A stretch of DNA of 8,767 bases from the NCBI RefSeq assembly GCF_910584465.1, contig NZ_CAJUBK010000077.1:1-8767 (forward strand), given 5' to 3'. A program made the position numbers and the translations under genes. Positions within the stretch are counted from its first letter, which is position 1, and every line of letters starts with the position of its first letter. The notes beneath the pieces are model-generated. The model saw nothing but the letters and a program-made list of their open reading frames with translations. It was not told where the DNA came from and made no database searches. The stretch is from an uncultured Oscillibacter sp. (GTDB taxonomy: Bacteria; Bacillota; Clostridia; Oscillospirales; Oscillospiraceae). Of this stretch, positions 1 through 5,647 are shown piece by piece.

Positions 1-138
1 CGTTCCGCTTGCTCACGGCCAGCGGCCAGCCGGTGATGGGGGCCTGTCCGGCCCCGGGGGTCCTGGCGGCGGATGCACGTCTCCGGCCAGCGAAAGAAGG
101 GCTCCGCGGTCCGCGGGGCCCCAACGTTTCCCTTCCCT

Positions 139-167
139 ATTATAATGGCAGTCCCGCCATAAGTAAA
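139..167 (-). promoter_or_regulatory. Leftward sigma-70-type promoter
   Basis: Read on the minus strand, TTTACT (plus 162-167) is followed after exactly 17 bases by a perfect TATAAT (plus 139-144). This gives a predicted start near 131. The -35 box lies inside the arm of the 152-203 inverted repeat, so a protein or DNA structure there could affect its use. The product must lie left of the window or be a leader/small RNA. The hairpin at 99-121, followed on the minus strand by TTCTTTC, could act as a weak attenuator. Confidence 0.5.
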
Positions 168-249
168 GGGGGAAGCGAAAATTCTTCCCGCCATTTACCG
201 GGAGGCTTTCGGGACGGCGGGCCCCCGCCCCCACTCTACGGAGCATAGG

Positions 250-278
250 GTGACATCCTCCCGCTTTTGTGCGATACT
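250..278 (+). promoter_or_regulatory. Probable promoter of the XRE regulator gene
   Basis: GTGACA (250-255, 5 of 6 consensus bases) is followed after 17 bases by GATACT (273-278, 4 of 6). Transcription would start near 285, leaving a leader of only about 16 bases that just holds the AAAGGAG ribosome-binding site (285-291). The six-base inverted repeat GCATAG (243-248) / CTATGC (277-282) brackets the promoter and might be an operator, possibly for the gene's own product. That last point is a guess. Confidence 0.4.
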
Positions 279-300
279 ATGCCCAAAGGAGTTGAGGACG

Positions 301-1245
301 ATGGACACGAAAGCCACCGGCGCGCTGATCGCGCAGCGGCGCAGACAGCTGGCCCTCAGCCAGGCGGAGCTGGCGGAGCGGCTCCACGTGACGGACAAGG
401 CCGTCAGCCGCTGGGAGACCGGCCGGGGGATGCCCGGCCTGGACAGCCTGGAGCCCTTATCCAAGGCCCTGGGCCTGTCGGTCAGCGAGCTTTTGAGCGG
501 GAAGGAACTGACAAGCGAGGAATTGCCGAAAACGGCGGGAGGACAACTCATGGAGAGCATGAAACGGGAAAAGCGGTGGAAGTGGCTGGCCTGGCTGGCC
601 CTGGCGGCGGTGACGGCCCTGGCCGTCTGGGGCGTCGGCGTTTCCGTCCAGGCCCAGCGGGAGGCGGAACAGGCCCGGGCGCTGGCGGAGCAGGAGCGGG
701 CGGAGCGCTGGGCCCACTACACCAGCTCCGTCGACCCCAACGAGGAGGGAGACGTGGCGGAGGCCACGGTGGACTATTTTAAGGAGCAGGGCATGGACAC
801 CCGGGTCGACCCCAAGAGCCTGCATGTCCGGGAGACGGTATCCCTGGGGGACTACATGGCCGTCCTCCTCTCGGACCGGGAGGGGGAGTGGTGCATGAGC
901 TTCTGGCAGAAGGACGAGATCTACCGGGACGAGGAGGATGCCCAGGACCGCTACCGCATCCTGGGCGGCCGGTCCCGTATCGATCCGGGAGCCGATGGGC
1001 TCCTCCAGTGGAACTTCGGCACCCGGGAGCAGCCCGTCATCGTCGTCTCCGGCGTGGAGCTGCCGGAGGAGGCGTACTACTTTGAATATGGTGTCGACAA
1101 CTGCTTCCTGAGGACCTGCGTGGACACCGACCTCCGGACTGCGCTGAACATTTCCCTCCTGGCCCTGCCCTTGATGGAGCAGCCGCATCCGACATGGGTC
1201 TCGCTCTACGACGTCAACGGGGCCTTCCTTCCCCGGGACCTGTAG
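301..1245 (+). CDS. Membrane-anchored XRE-family transcriptional regulator
   Basis: This encodes a 314-residue protein with an N-terminal helix-turn-helix domain of the XRE/Cro type (about residues 7-66). The recognition-helix segment TDKAVSRWETGRGMP (31-45) is typical of Bacillota XRE regulators. A linker leads to one membrane segment (about 93-116, W-rich with basic residues before it), then a charged stretch (118-138). The rest is a C-terminal domain of about 175 residues that I do not recognise. By the positive-inside rule the DNA-binding part is cytoplasmic and the C-terminal part outside, so it may sense something at the envelope (inference). C198, C268 and C273 lie in the outer part. 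I chose ATG 301 over the longer GTG frame from 250 because AAAGGAG sits 9 bases upstream and the HTH starts immediately after. It stands alone, convergent with the GTPase genes; its target is unknown. Confidence 0.85.
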   Translation: MDTKATGALIAQRRRQLALSQAELAERLHVTDKAVSRWETGRGMPGLDSLEPLSKALGLSVSELLSGKELTSEELPKTAGGQLMESMKREKRWKWLAWLALAAVTALAVWGVGVSVQAQREAEQARALAEQERAERWAHYTSSVDPNEEGDVAEATVDYFKEQGMDTRVDPKSLHVRETVSLGDYMAVLLSDREGEWCMSFWQKDEIYRDEEDAQDRYRILGGRSRIDPGADGLLQWNFGTREQPVIVVSGVELPEEAYYFEYGVDNCFLRTCVDTDLRTALNISLLALPLMEQPHPTWVSLYDVNGAFLPRDL

Positions 1246-1258
1246 TCGACAAGAGGGA

Positions 1259-1293
1259 CTCCCCTCCGTACCACGACGGAGGGGAGCTTTTTT
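1259..1293 (+). terminator. Rho-independent terminator, shared between convergent genes
   Basis: A perfect 11-base-pair stem (CTCCCCTCCGT 1259-1269 with ACGGAGGGGAG 1276-1286) has a six-base loop and is followed by C and six Ts (1288-1293). It ends the XRE gene, whose stop is at 1245. The same hairpin lies 26 bases after the stop of the leftward GTPase gene. Read in that direction it is followed only by TCCCTCTTG, so it would be a weaker terminator on the minus strand. Confidence 0.88.
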
Positions 1294-1312
1294 CGGCATA
1301 TCACAGACGGTA

Positions 1313-2242
1313 TCAGAAGGTCACCACGTCCTGGGCGGGCTTTTGGCAGGGGGCGATGGACAGCACGTGCATCACCGGGCCCTTGCCCTGGTAGGCGTCG
1401 TGCTTCTCCACGGCCATGCGGACGGTGACCTCCACCCAGTCCCGGTTTTTGTAGTCCTTCAGGCCCACGCCCTTGGCCACCAGCCCTAGGAACTGGATGT
1501 CGTTCTCGCAGCACACCATGGCGAAGCGGCCGGGGCAGTGGATCCCGGGGTACTTCTTGGAGTGGCACATGAGGAGCTTCATGTGGACCTCCTTCCCCGC
1601 CCAGCGGTCCGGGTGGTCCATCACGTCCACGTACCACACGCCGAAGTCGTCGTCGGGGACGTCCACCACCGGCTGGCTGAGGTCGAAGGGGCACTCGTCC
1701 CCGGTGAGGTAGTCCTCGCTGGTGCCGTCCACGTTCTCGAAGTAGATGTCCGCCCGGCGGTTCACCATGCGGAGGTTCCTCTTGCGCAGGGACTCCCGGA
1801 GCTCCGGTGTGGCCCGGTTGAACACCAGCAGGTCCGCGTTGACGATCTTCTCCATCATCAGCTGGCCCATGTTCTTGGCGTACAGCTCGAAGGTGGACGC
1901 CTCCACGAAGGTCATGATCTGGTAGAGCACCCAGTTGGCGGGGAGGACCTCCCGGTACAGCCGCTCCATCTGCCACATGCCGTTGTACTCGATGAGGACC
2001 TGCTTGGGCCGGTGCTCCTTCTCCAGCTCCTTCATCCGGGAGCAGGTCAGCTCCGCCTCGTCCCCGATGTCCACGACGGTCACGTTGTCCAGGGCCTTGG
2101 CGTCGTACTCCTCCTCCCCCTCCTCGCAGCGCAGGAGGAGGGTCTTGTCCTGGCGGGCGAAGCCGTCCTCCAGGACGCCGTTGATGAAATTGGTCTTGCC
2201 GGAGTCCAGGAACCCGGCGACCAGATAGACAGGGATATCCAT
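1313..2242 (-). CDS. Divergent CobW-like (COG0523) GTPase with a TIGR03943-like C-terminal domain
   Basis: This 309-residue protein has an N-terminal G3E-type P-loop GTPase. Its Walker A is GFLDSGKT (10-17), it has LIEYNG (84-89) where relatives have LIEPSG, and its base-recognition segment is NRAT (142-145). The CxCC metal motif normally between these is absent: the equivalent stretch reads ELTCSRMKEL, with only C67. The last 110 residues are not a usual CobW C-terminal domain. RFAMVCC (239-245), a following GL, a Trp and a terminal KPAQDVVTF recall the C-terminal domain of TIGR03943/DUF1980 proteins, from memory of that family. C226, C236, C244, C245 and H227/H235 could bind metal. ATG 2242 has AAAGGAAG about 11 bases upstream. 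It begins 25 bases after its paralogue's stop, so they are almost certainly co-transcribed. A role in metal transfer is likely; its partner is unknown. Confidence 0.8.
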   Translation of the reverse strand: MDIPVYLVAGFLDSGKTNFINGVLEDGFARQDKTLLLRCEEGEEEYDAKALDNVTVVDIGDEAELTCSRMKELEKEHRPKQVLIEYNGMWQMERLYREVLPANWVLYQIMTFVEASTFELYAKNMGQLMMEKIVNADLLVFNRATPELRESLRKRNLRMVNRRADIYFENVDGTSEDYLTGDECPFDLSQPVVDVPDDDFGVWYVDVMDHPDRWAGKEVHMKLLMCHSKKYPGIHCPGRFAMVCCENDIQFLGLVAKGVGLKDYKNRDWVEVTVRMAVEKHDAYQGKGPVMHVLSIAPCQKPAQDVVTF

Positions 2243-2267
2243 GATAGCGTGAACTTCCTTTCGGGGC

Positions 2268-3383
2268 TTACAGGCCGAAGAGCTCGGACAGCCCGGCCTC
2301 CTCCAGCTCCGCGCCGATGACGCAGAGGCGGCCGGTGTAGTCCGGATGGCCGGCGCGGATCTCGTGCTCCTCGGGGACGTAGTCGAACTCGATCCACGTG
2401 CCGTCGCCGCCGTTCACGATGCCCTTGGCCCGGAGGATGCTGCCGTACCGGCCGGAGTCCAGGGCGGTGAGGATGGCCTCGATGCCCGCCTGGGTGAAGG
2501 CTTTGGGCGTCTCCCTGCCCCAGGAGGTGAAGACCTCGTCGGCATGGTGATGATGGTGGTGGCAGGAGCAGCTGGGGTCGTCGCACTCATGGCCGTGCTC
2601 ATGGTCGTGGTCATGGTGATGGTCGTGCTCATGTTCATGGCCATGCTCATGGTCGTGGTGATGCTCATGCTCGTGTTCATGGTCATGCCCATGGTCGTGG
2701 TCGTGCTCATGGTGATGATGCGCGTGCTCCGCCTCCTCGGCCTCGTGCTCCGCCCGCATCTTCGCCAGCAGCTCGTCCGCAAGGGAGACCTTCTCGATGG
2801 CGGAGAGGATGGTCCTGCCGTCCAGGCTGTCCCAGGGCGTGGTGAGGATGGCCGCGTCCGGGTTCTTCTCCCGGAGCATGGCCACCGCCGCCTCCAGCTT
2901 CTCCTGGCTCAGCTTCTGGGTCCGGGAGAGGACGATGGTCCCGGCGGACTCGATCTGGTCGTTGTAGAACTCGCCGAAGTTCTTCATATAGACCTTCACC
3001 TTGGAGGCGTCCGCCACGGTGACGAAGCTGTTCAGCTTCAGGTCCGGGGCCTGGGCGGCGGTGTCCTCCACGGCCACGATCACGTCGCTGAGCTTGCCCA
3101 CGCCGGAGGGCTCGATGAGGATGCGGTCCGGGTGGAACTGAGCCGCCACGTCCTTGAGGGCCTTGCTGAAGTCCCCCACCAGGGAGCAGCAGATGCAGCC
3201 GGAGGACATCTCGGAGATCTGGACGCCGGACTCCTTCAGGAAGCCGCCGTCGATGCTGATCTCGCCGAACTCGTTCTCGATGAGCACCAGCTTCTCGCCC
3301 CGGTAGGCCTCCGCCAGCAGCTTTTTGATGAGCGTGGTCTTGCCCGCCCCCAGGAACCCCGAGATGATGTCGATCTTAGTCAT
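2268..3383 (-). CDS. CobW-like (COG0523) GTP-binding metallochaperone with His-rich arm
   Basis: This is a 371-residue GTPase of the G3E/COG0523 group, cytoplasmic proteins that use GTP to deliver zinc, cobalt or iron to target enzymes. Visible motifs are Walker A GFLGAGKT (9-16), ENEFGE (36-41), the metal site GCICC (62-66), LIEPSG (89-94) and SRTQ (153-156) in place of the usual NKxD. Residues 213-280 form an extraordinary arm with about 34 histidines alternating with Asp/Glu, ending in C267, C272 and C274. Such arms store or scavenge metal in related proteins. A CobW C-terminal domain follows (about 285-371). ATG 3383 has AAAGGA 9 bases upstream and a promoter at 3420-3447. It is the first gene of a two-gene unit with the divergent paralogue downstream. 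Zinc is the likeliest metal because of the His arm, but the sequence does not settle it. No clear Zur box was found. Confidence 0.9.
   Translation of the reverse strand: MTKIDIISGFLGAGKTTLIKKLLAEAYRGEKLVLIENEFGEISIDGGFLKESGVQISEMSSGCICCSLVGDFSKALKDVAAQFHPDRILIEPSGVGKLSDVIVAVEDTAAQAPDLKLNSFVTVADASKVKVYMKNFGEFYNDQIESAGTIVLSRTQKLSQEKLEAAVAMLREKNPDAAILTTPWDSLDGRTILSAIEKVSLADELLAKMRAEHEAEEAEHAHHHHEHDHDHGHDHEHEHEHHHDHEHGHEHEHDHHHDHDHEHGHECDDPSCSCHHHHHHADEVFTSWGRETPKAFTQAGIEAILTALDSGRYGSILRAKGIVNGGDGTWIEFDYVPEEHEIRAGHPDYTGRLCVIGAELEEAGLSELFGL
2544..2747 (-). repeat. Low-complexity His-rich coding repeat
   Basis: This is the DNA for residues 213-280 of the GTPase, built from degenerate His-Asp/His-Glu codon pairs (CAY-GAY/GAR). 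It reads on the plus strand as imperfect repeats of ATGGTCGTG and TGCTCATGG. Slippage or unequal recombination here would change the length of the arm in frame-preserving six-base steps. The antisense frame appears as a long open frame rich in Met and Val, which is only a shadow. Confidence 0.85.
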
Positions 3384-3419
3384 GCTATCAAGTCCTTTGC
3401 ATAAAATTTATCCAACCAC

Positions 3420-3447
3420 ATCATACCATTTAATTCGAGGAATGCAA
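3420..3447 (-). promoter_or_regulatory. Promoter of the GTPase pair
   Basis: On the minus strand, TTGCAT (plus 3442-3447) is followed after 16 bases by TATGAT (plus 3420-3425, 5 of 6 consensus bases), 36 bases before the ATG at 3383. The flanks are much more AT-rich than the surrounding genes. I looked for a Zur-like palindrome over the boxes and did not find one. Confidence 0.6.
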
Positions 3448-3462
3448 CGGCGTAACAAAAAT

Positions 3463-4359
3463 TTAACACGATCCCCCGCCGGGGCCCTCTCCGTTCTCCT
3501 CCTGGGCCTGCCGGAGGTAGTCGTGGTCCGCCGTCTTCTTGCTGGGGACGAAGCCCTGGGCCGCCGTGCGCGTGCGGCCCTTGCTCTTGGCGTAGAAGAA
3601 GCCGGTGACGGAGAAGACCACCGCGCCGATGAAATTGACGAACAGGTCCTTCATGGTGTCGATGAGGCCGATGTCCAGATAGCCGCCGAGCCCCAGGCTC
3701 TCGCCGTTGACGGCCACGTCCCGGATGCCGGGCAGGGCCACCACTTTGTTGGAGCGGGTCGCGTCCAGGCTGGCGGAATAGATGGCGTCGATCACCGTGT
3801 CCCGCTGCATGTCCGTGTGGAAGAACATGTCCATGCCGAACTCGAAGAACTCCCACAGCACGCCGATGGTCATGGAGAAGCAGAACGCCACCAGCGCCAA
3901 AAAGACGGGGGAGAGGTCGAAGGTGAGCCGCTCGTCGTCGTTGAGCAGGACCACCATGGAAAAGCCCACGGCGGCGGCCAGGAAGCCGTTGAGGGTGTGG
4001 AGCATGGTGTCCCAGTGGGGGACGACGACATAGAAGGCGTTGACCTCCCCCAGGACCTCCGCCGCGTAGATGAAGCACAGGACGGTGATCTCCAGCGCCG
4101 GGGGCAGCTCGATGTGGAGCTTGACCTGCACCCAGCTGGGCACATAGAGCAGCAGGTAGGCCAGGGCGCAGTAGAACGCGCTCTCATAGCCGCCCCGCAT
4201 GATCTGCCGGACGAAGGCCACGATGGCCAGGGCCCGGAGGACATAGAAGACGATGAAGGAGCTCTTGTGCTCCCGCAGCTCTTTTTCCATGGCCTGGCGG
4301 AAGTCCCGCTTCTCCCGCTGCCGGGCCTGTTTCTGCTGCTGCTTGCTGAGTTTCGACAT
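3463..4359 (-). CDS. DUF2238-family integral membrane protein
   Basis: This 298-residue protein matches my recollection of the DUF2238 (YjdF-like) membrane family. The conserved blocks are HWDTMLHTLNGFLAA (115-129), FCFSMTIGVLWEFFEFGMD (159-177), a following MQRDT (184-188) and DTMKDL (234-239). About six membrane segments are visible: near 34-51, 60-76, 88-104, 122-139, 150-168 and 236-257. A Gln- and Lys/Arg-rich helix (2-32) precedes them and a polar Gly/Glu-rich tail follows. Invariant-looking His, Asp and Glu within or beside membrane segments suggest a catalytic or ion-binding site, but the biochemical function of the family is unknown to me. ATG 4359 has a strong GAGGAGG about 6 bases upstream and its own promoter. 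The GTPase pair lies 79 bases downstream with a separate promoter. No terminator was seen between them, so read-through is possible. Confidence 0.8.
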   Translation of the reverse strand: MSKLSKQQQKQARQREKRDFRQAMEKELREHKSSFIVFYVLRALAIVAFVRQIMRGGYESAFYCALAYLLLYVPSWVQVKLHIELPPALEITVLCFIYAAEVLGEVNAFYVVVPHWDTMLHTLNGFLAAAVGFSMVVLLNDDERLTFDLSPVFLALVAFCFSMTIGVLWEFFEFGMDMFFHTDMQRDTVIDAIYSASLDATRSNKVVALPGIRDVAVNGESLGLGGYLDIGLIDTMKDLFVNFIGAVVFSVTGFFYAKSKGRTRTAAQGFVPSKKTADHDYLRQAQEENGEGPGGGSC

Positions 4360-4406
4360 AGACGCCTCCTCGATCGATCTGCCGGCCGCGCTCCGGCGGT
4401 CCCCTG

Positions 4407-4435
4407 ATTATAGCACAGCGGGGCGGCGCTTGCAA
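4407..4435 (-). promoter_or_regulatory. Promoter of the DUF2238 gene
   Basis: On the minus strand, TTGCAA (plus 4430-4435, 4 of 6 consensus bases) is followed after 17 bases by a perfect TATAAT (plus 4407-4412). Transcription should start near 4400, giving a leader of about 40 bases that ends in the GAGGAGG ribosome-binding site. It fires away from the GntR promoter at 4509-4536. Confidence 0.7.
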
Positions 4436-4508
4436 GGGCGGGAGGGCGCCCGGGGCCGGGGGCGGGGCGCCGTCTCCCCGCCGGTCCATAAAATTTTGCG
4501 CAGACCCC

Positions 4509-4536
4509 TTGACATTTCCGGATAATGTGCTATTGT
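4509..4536 (+). promoter_or_regulatory. Promoter of the GntR-ABC operon
   Basis: A perfect TTGACA (4509-4514) is followed after 16 bases by TATTGT (4531-4536). The start is predicted near 4543, about 36 bases before the ATG at 4579. The -10 box overlaps the left arm of the palindrome at 4533-4554, so binding there would block RNA polymerase. Confidence 0.7.
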
Positions 4537-4554
4537 ATTAGTTGCGTAATACAA
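4533..4554. promoter_or_regulatory. Palindromic operator, probably for the GntR (YtrA-type) regulator
   Basis: TTGTATTA (4533-4540) and TAATACAA (4547-4554) are perfect reverse complements separated by GTTGCG. The site covers the end of the -10 box and the predicted transcription start. Short AT-rich palindromes containing GTAT/ATAC arms are typical targets of YtrA-type GntR repressors, which usually control their own operon. Assignment to the downstream gene is inference from position. Confidence 0.7.
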
Positions 4555-4578
4555 AAGGATGGGCAGGAGGTGCGCGAG

Positions 4579-4965
4579 ATGCAATGGCAGTTTTCCAACG
4601 ACGCCCCGATCTATACCCAGCTGATCTGGCAGGTGAAAGTGGGCATCGTCACCGGCGCGTTCCCCCCTGGGGAGCGATTGCCCTCCGTGCGGGATCTGGC
4701 CACCGAGGCCGGGGTCAACCCCAACACCATGCAGAGGGCGCTGGCGGAGCTGGAGCGGGACGGGCTGGTGTACAGCCAGCGGACCGCGGGCAGGTTTGTG
4801 ACGGAGGACGATACTATGATAGACGCGGCGAAGCGGAGCCTCGCGGGACGGCATGTGAAGACGTTCCTGGAGGCCATGCTCCGGCTGGGGTTCCAGCGGG
4901 AGGAGATCATCGACCTGATCGGACAGGGATTGGGAGAGGAGGGCACGGACGATGCCGGTGCTTGA
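4579..4965 (+). CDS. GntR-family (YtrA subfamily) transcriptional regulator
   Basis: This encodes a 128-residue regulator. Residues 1-75 form the GntR winged helix: PIYTQLIWQVKVGIVTG (10-26), PPGERLPSVRDLA (29-41), GVNPNTMQRALAELERDGLV (45-64), then the wing ending GRFVT (71-75). The roughly 50-residue tail is a short helical dimerisation segment, not a large ligand domain, and this defines the YtrA subgroup. YtrA-type regulators generally repress adjacent ABC transporter genes and are relieved by envelope stress or antibiotics. Here the ATPase frame starts inside this gene (14-base overlap). ATG 4579 is preferred over the upstream in-frame ATG at 4525 because AGGAGG lies at 4565-4570 and the conserved domain starts right after. 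The 4525 start would also lie upstream of the predicted transcription start. Autoregulation through 4533-4554 is likely. The effector is unknown. Confidence 0.92.
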   Translation: MQWQFSNDAPIYTQLIWQVKVGIVTGAFPPGERLPSVRDLATEAGVNPNTMQRALAELERDGLVYSQRTAGRFVTEDDTMIDAAKRSLAGRHVKTFLEAMLRLGFQREEIIDLIGQGLGEEGTDDAGA

Positions 4966-5647
4966 ATGCAGGGGATTGACCAAGCGCTTTGGCCGGACCA
5001 CGGCGCTGGAGGAAGTGGGGCTCACGATCGAGCCGGGCCGCATCGTGGGCCTGCTGGGCCCCAACGGCAGCGGGAAGACCACGCTGATCAAGCTGGCCAA
5101 CGGCCTGCTGACCCCGGACGGGGGCTACATCGCCGTCTGCGGCGCGGCGCCGGGGAAGGAGAGCCACAGCCTGGTGAGCTACCTCCCGGAGCGGACGGCC
5201 ATCCCGACCTGGATGTCCGCCAGGCAGCTTTTGGACTTCTACGGGGACTTTTACCAAGACTTCCGCCGGGACGCGGCGGAGGAGATGCTGGACCACCTGG
5301 GCATCCGGCCCGTCCAGACCATCAAGCAGATGTCCAAGGGCACGCGGGAGAAGGTGCAGCTCATCATGGTCATGAGCCGGGCGGCGAAGCTGTACCTGCT
5401 GGATGAGCCCATCGGCGGCGTGGACCCCGCCACCCGGGATTACATCCTCTCCACCATCATCGGCAACTACGACCCCCAGGCGGCGGTGGTGATCTCCACC
5501 CACCTGATCGCCGACGTGGAGAAGGTGCTGGACGAGGTCGTCTTCATCGACCAGGGGCGCGTCGTGCTCCAGTCCAGCGTGGACGGCATCCGGGAGGAGA
5601 AGGGCATGAGCGTGGACGCGCTGTTCCGGGAGGTGTTCAAATGCTGA
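4952..5647 (+). CDS. ABC transporter ATP-binding protein
   Basis: This is a 231-residue ATPase subunit of an ABC exporter, acting at the cytoplasmic face of the membrane with the permease encoded next. Motifs in order are Walker A GPNGSGKT (36-43), YLPE (78-81) at the Q-loop position with Glu where Gln is usual, a degenerate signature MSKGT (127-131), Walker B LYLLDEP (147-153), D-loop GGVD (155-158) and switch His184. The LPE and MSKGT variants are common in short-tailed ATPases of GntR-linked (YtrB-like) transporters, so this is not decay. ATG 4952 has AGGAGG at 4937-4942, inside the regulator's 3' end. The stop overlaps the permease start within ATGCTGA, pointing to translational coupling and equal subunit production. 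The substrate cannot be read from the sequence; antimicrobial or lipid-active compounds are the usual suggestion for this class. Confidence 0.93.
   Translation: MPVLECRGLTKRFGRTTALEEVGLTIEPGRIVGLLGPNGSGKTTLIKLANGLLTPDGGYIAVCGAAPGKESHSLVSYLPERTAIPTWMSARQLLDFYGDFYQDFRRDAAEEMLDHLGIRPVQTIKQMSKGTREKVQLIMVMSRAAKLYLLDEPIGGVDPATRDYILSTIIGNYDPQAAVVISTHLIADVEKVLDEVVFIDQGRVVLQSSVDGIREEKGMSVDALFREVFKC

Larger units (their letters stand above)
1..300. other. Structured non-coding upstream region
   Basis: I see no convincing gene here: open frames in this stretch lack a ribosome-binding site and resemble no family. The DNA is rich in inverted repeats. One is an 11-base-pair arm with a single-base centre at 99-121 (GGGC, a T-G wobble, then CCGCGG repeated around T110). 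Another is a long bulged hairpin at 152-203, with GTAAA/TTTAC and GGGAAG/CTTCCC arms. A third is a GGCGGG/CCCGCC palindrome near 216-230. A leftward promoter (139-167) and a rightward promoter (250-278) face away from each other. The stretch is therefore best read as the divergent control region between gene 1 and a leftward gene outside the window, whose leader would be 1-131. A GTG on the minus strand at 16-14 opens a frame (V-S-K-R-N) running off the edge, but it has no visible ribosome-binding site. Confidence 0.5.

Noticed and set aside
99..121. T-box-like word (GGTCCGCGG) on the plus strand upstream of gene 1.
   Set aside because: The rest of the T-box consensus and specifier structures are absent; the word belongs to a simple CCGCGG palindrome.
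50..170. Cobalamin riboswitch on the minus strand: GGCCGGAGACGTGC resembles the B12 box, preceded by ACTGCC and GGGAAGG words.
   Set aside because: The B12-box match is imperfect, the invariant CCCGCNACTGT core is missing (GGCGGGACTGCC is found instead), and a promoter with a perfect TATAAT lies inside the would-be aptamer.
2346..3404. Long plus-strand open frame of 352 codons, Val/Met/Leu-rich.
   Set aside because: It is the antisense shadow of the His-rich GTPase gene: runs of GTG/ATG come from reversed His codons. It has no ribosome-binding site.
3325..4407. Plus-strand open frame of 360 codons opposite the DUF2238 gene.
   Set aside because: The minus-strand frame has a clear family match, promoter and ribosome-binding site; the plus frame has none of these and low-complexity composition.
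4461..4482. GGCGGGG/CCCCGCC hairpin before the GntR promoter, considered as a terminator.
   Set aside because: There is no rightward gene upstream to terminate and the following bases (CATAAAATTTTG) do not form a direct T-run. Chance pairing in GC-rich DNA is as likely.
5183..5348. ABC ATPase considered defective because of YLPE instead of Q-loop Gln and MSKGT instead of LSGGQ.
   Set aside because: Walker A, Walker B with catalytic Glu, D-loop and switch His are intact, and these variants are usual in GntR-linked ATPases.
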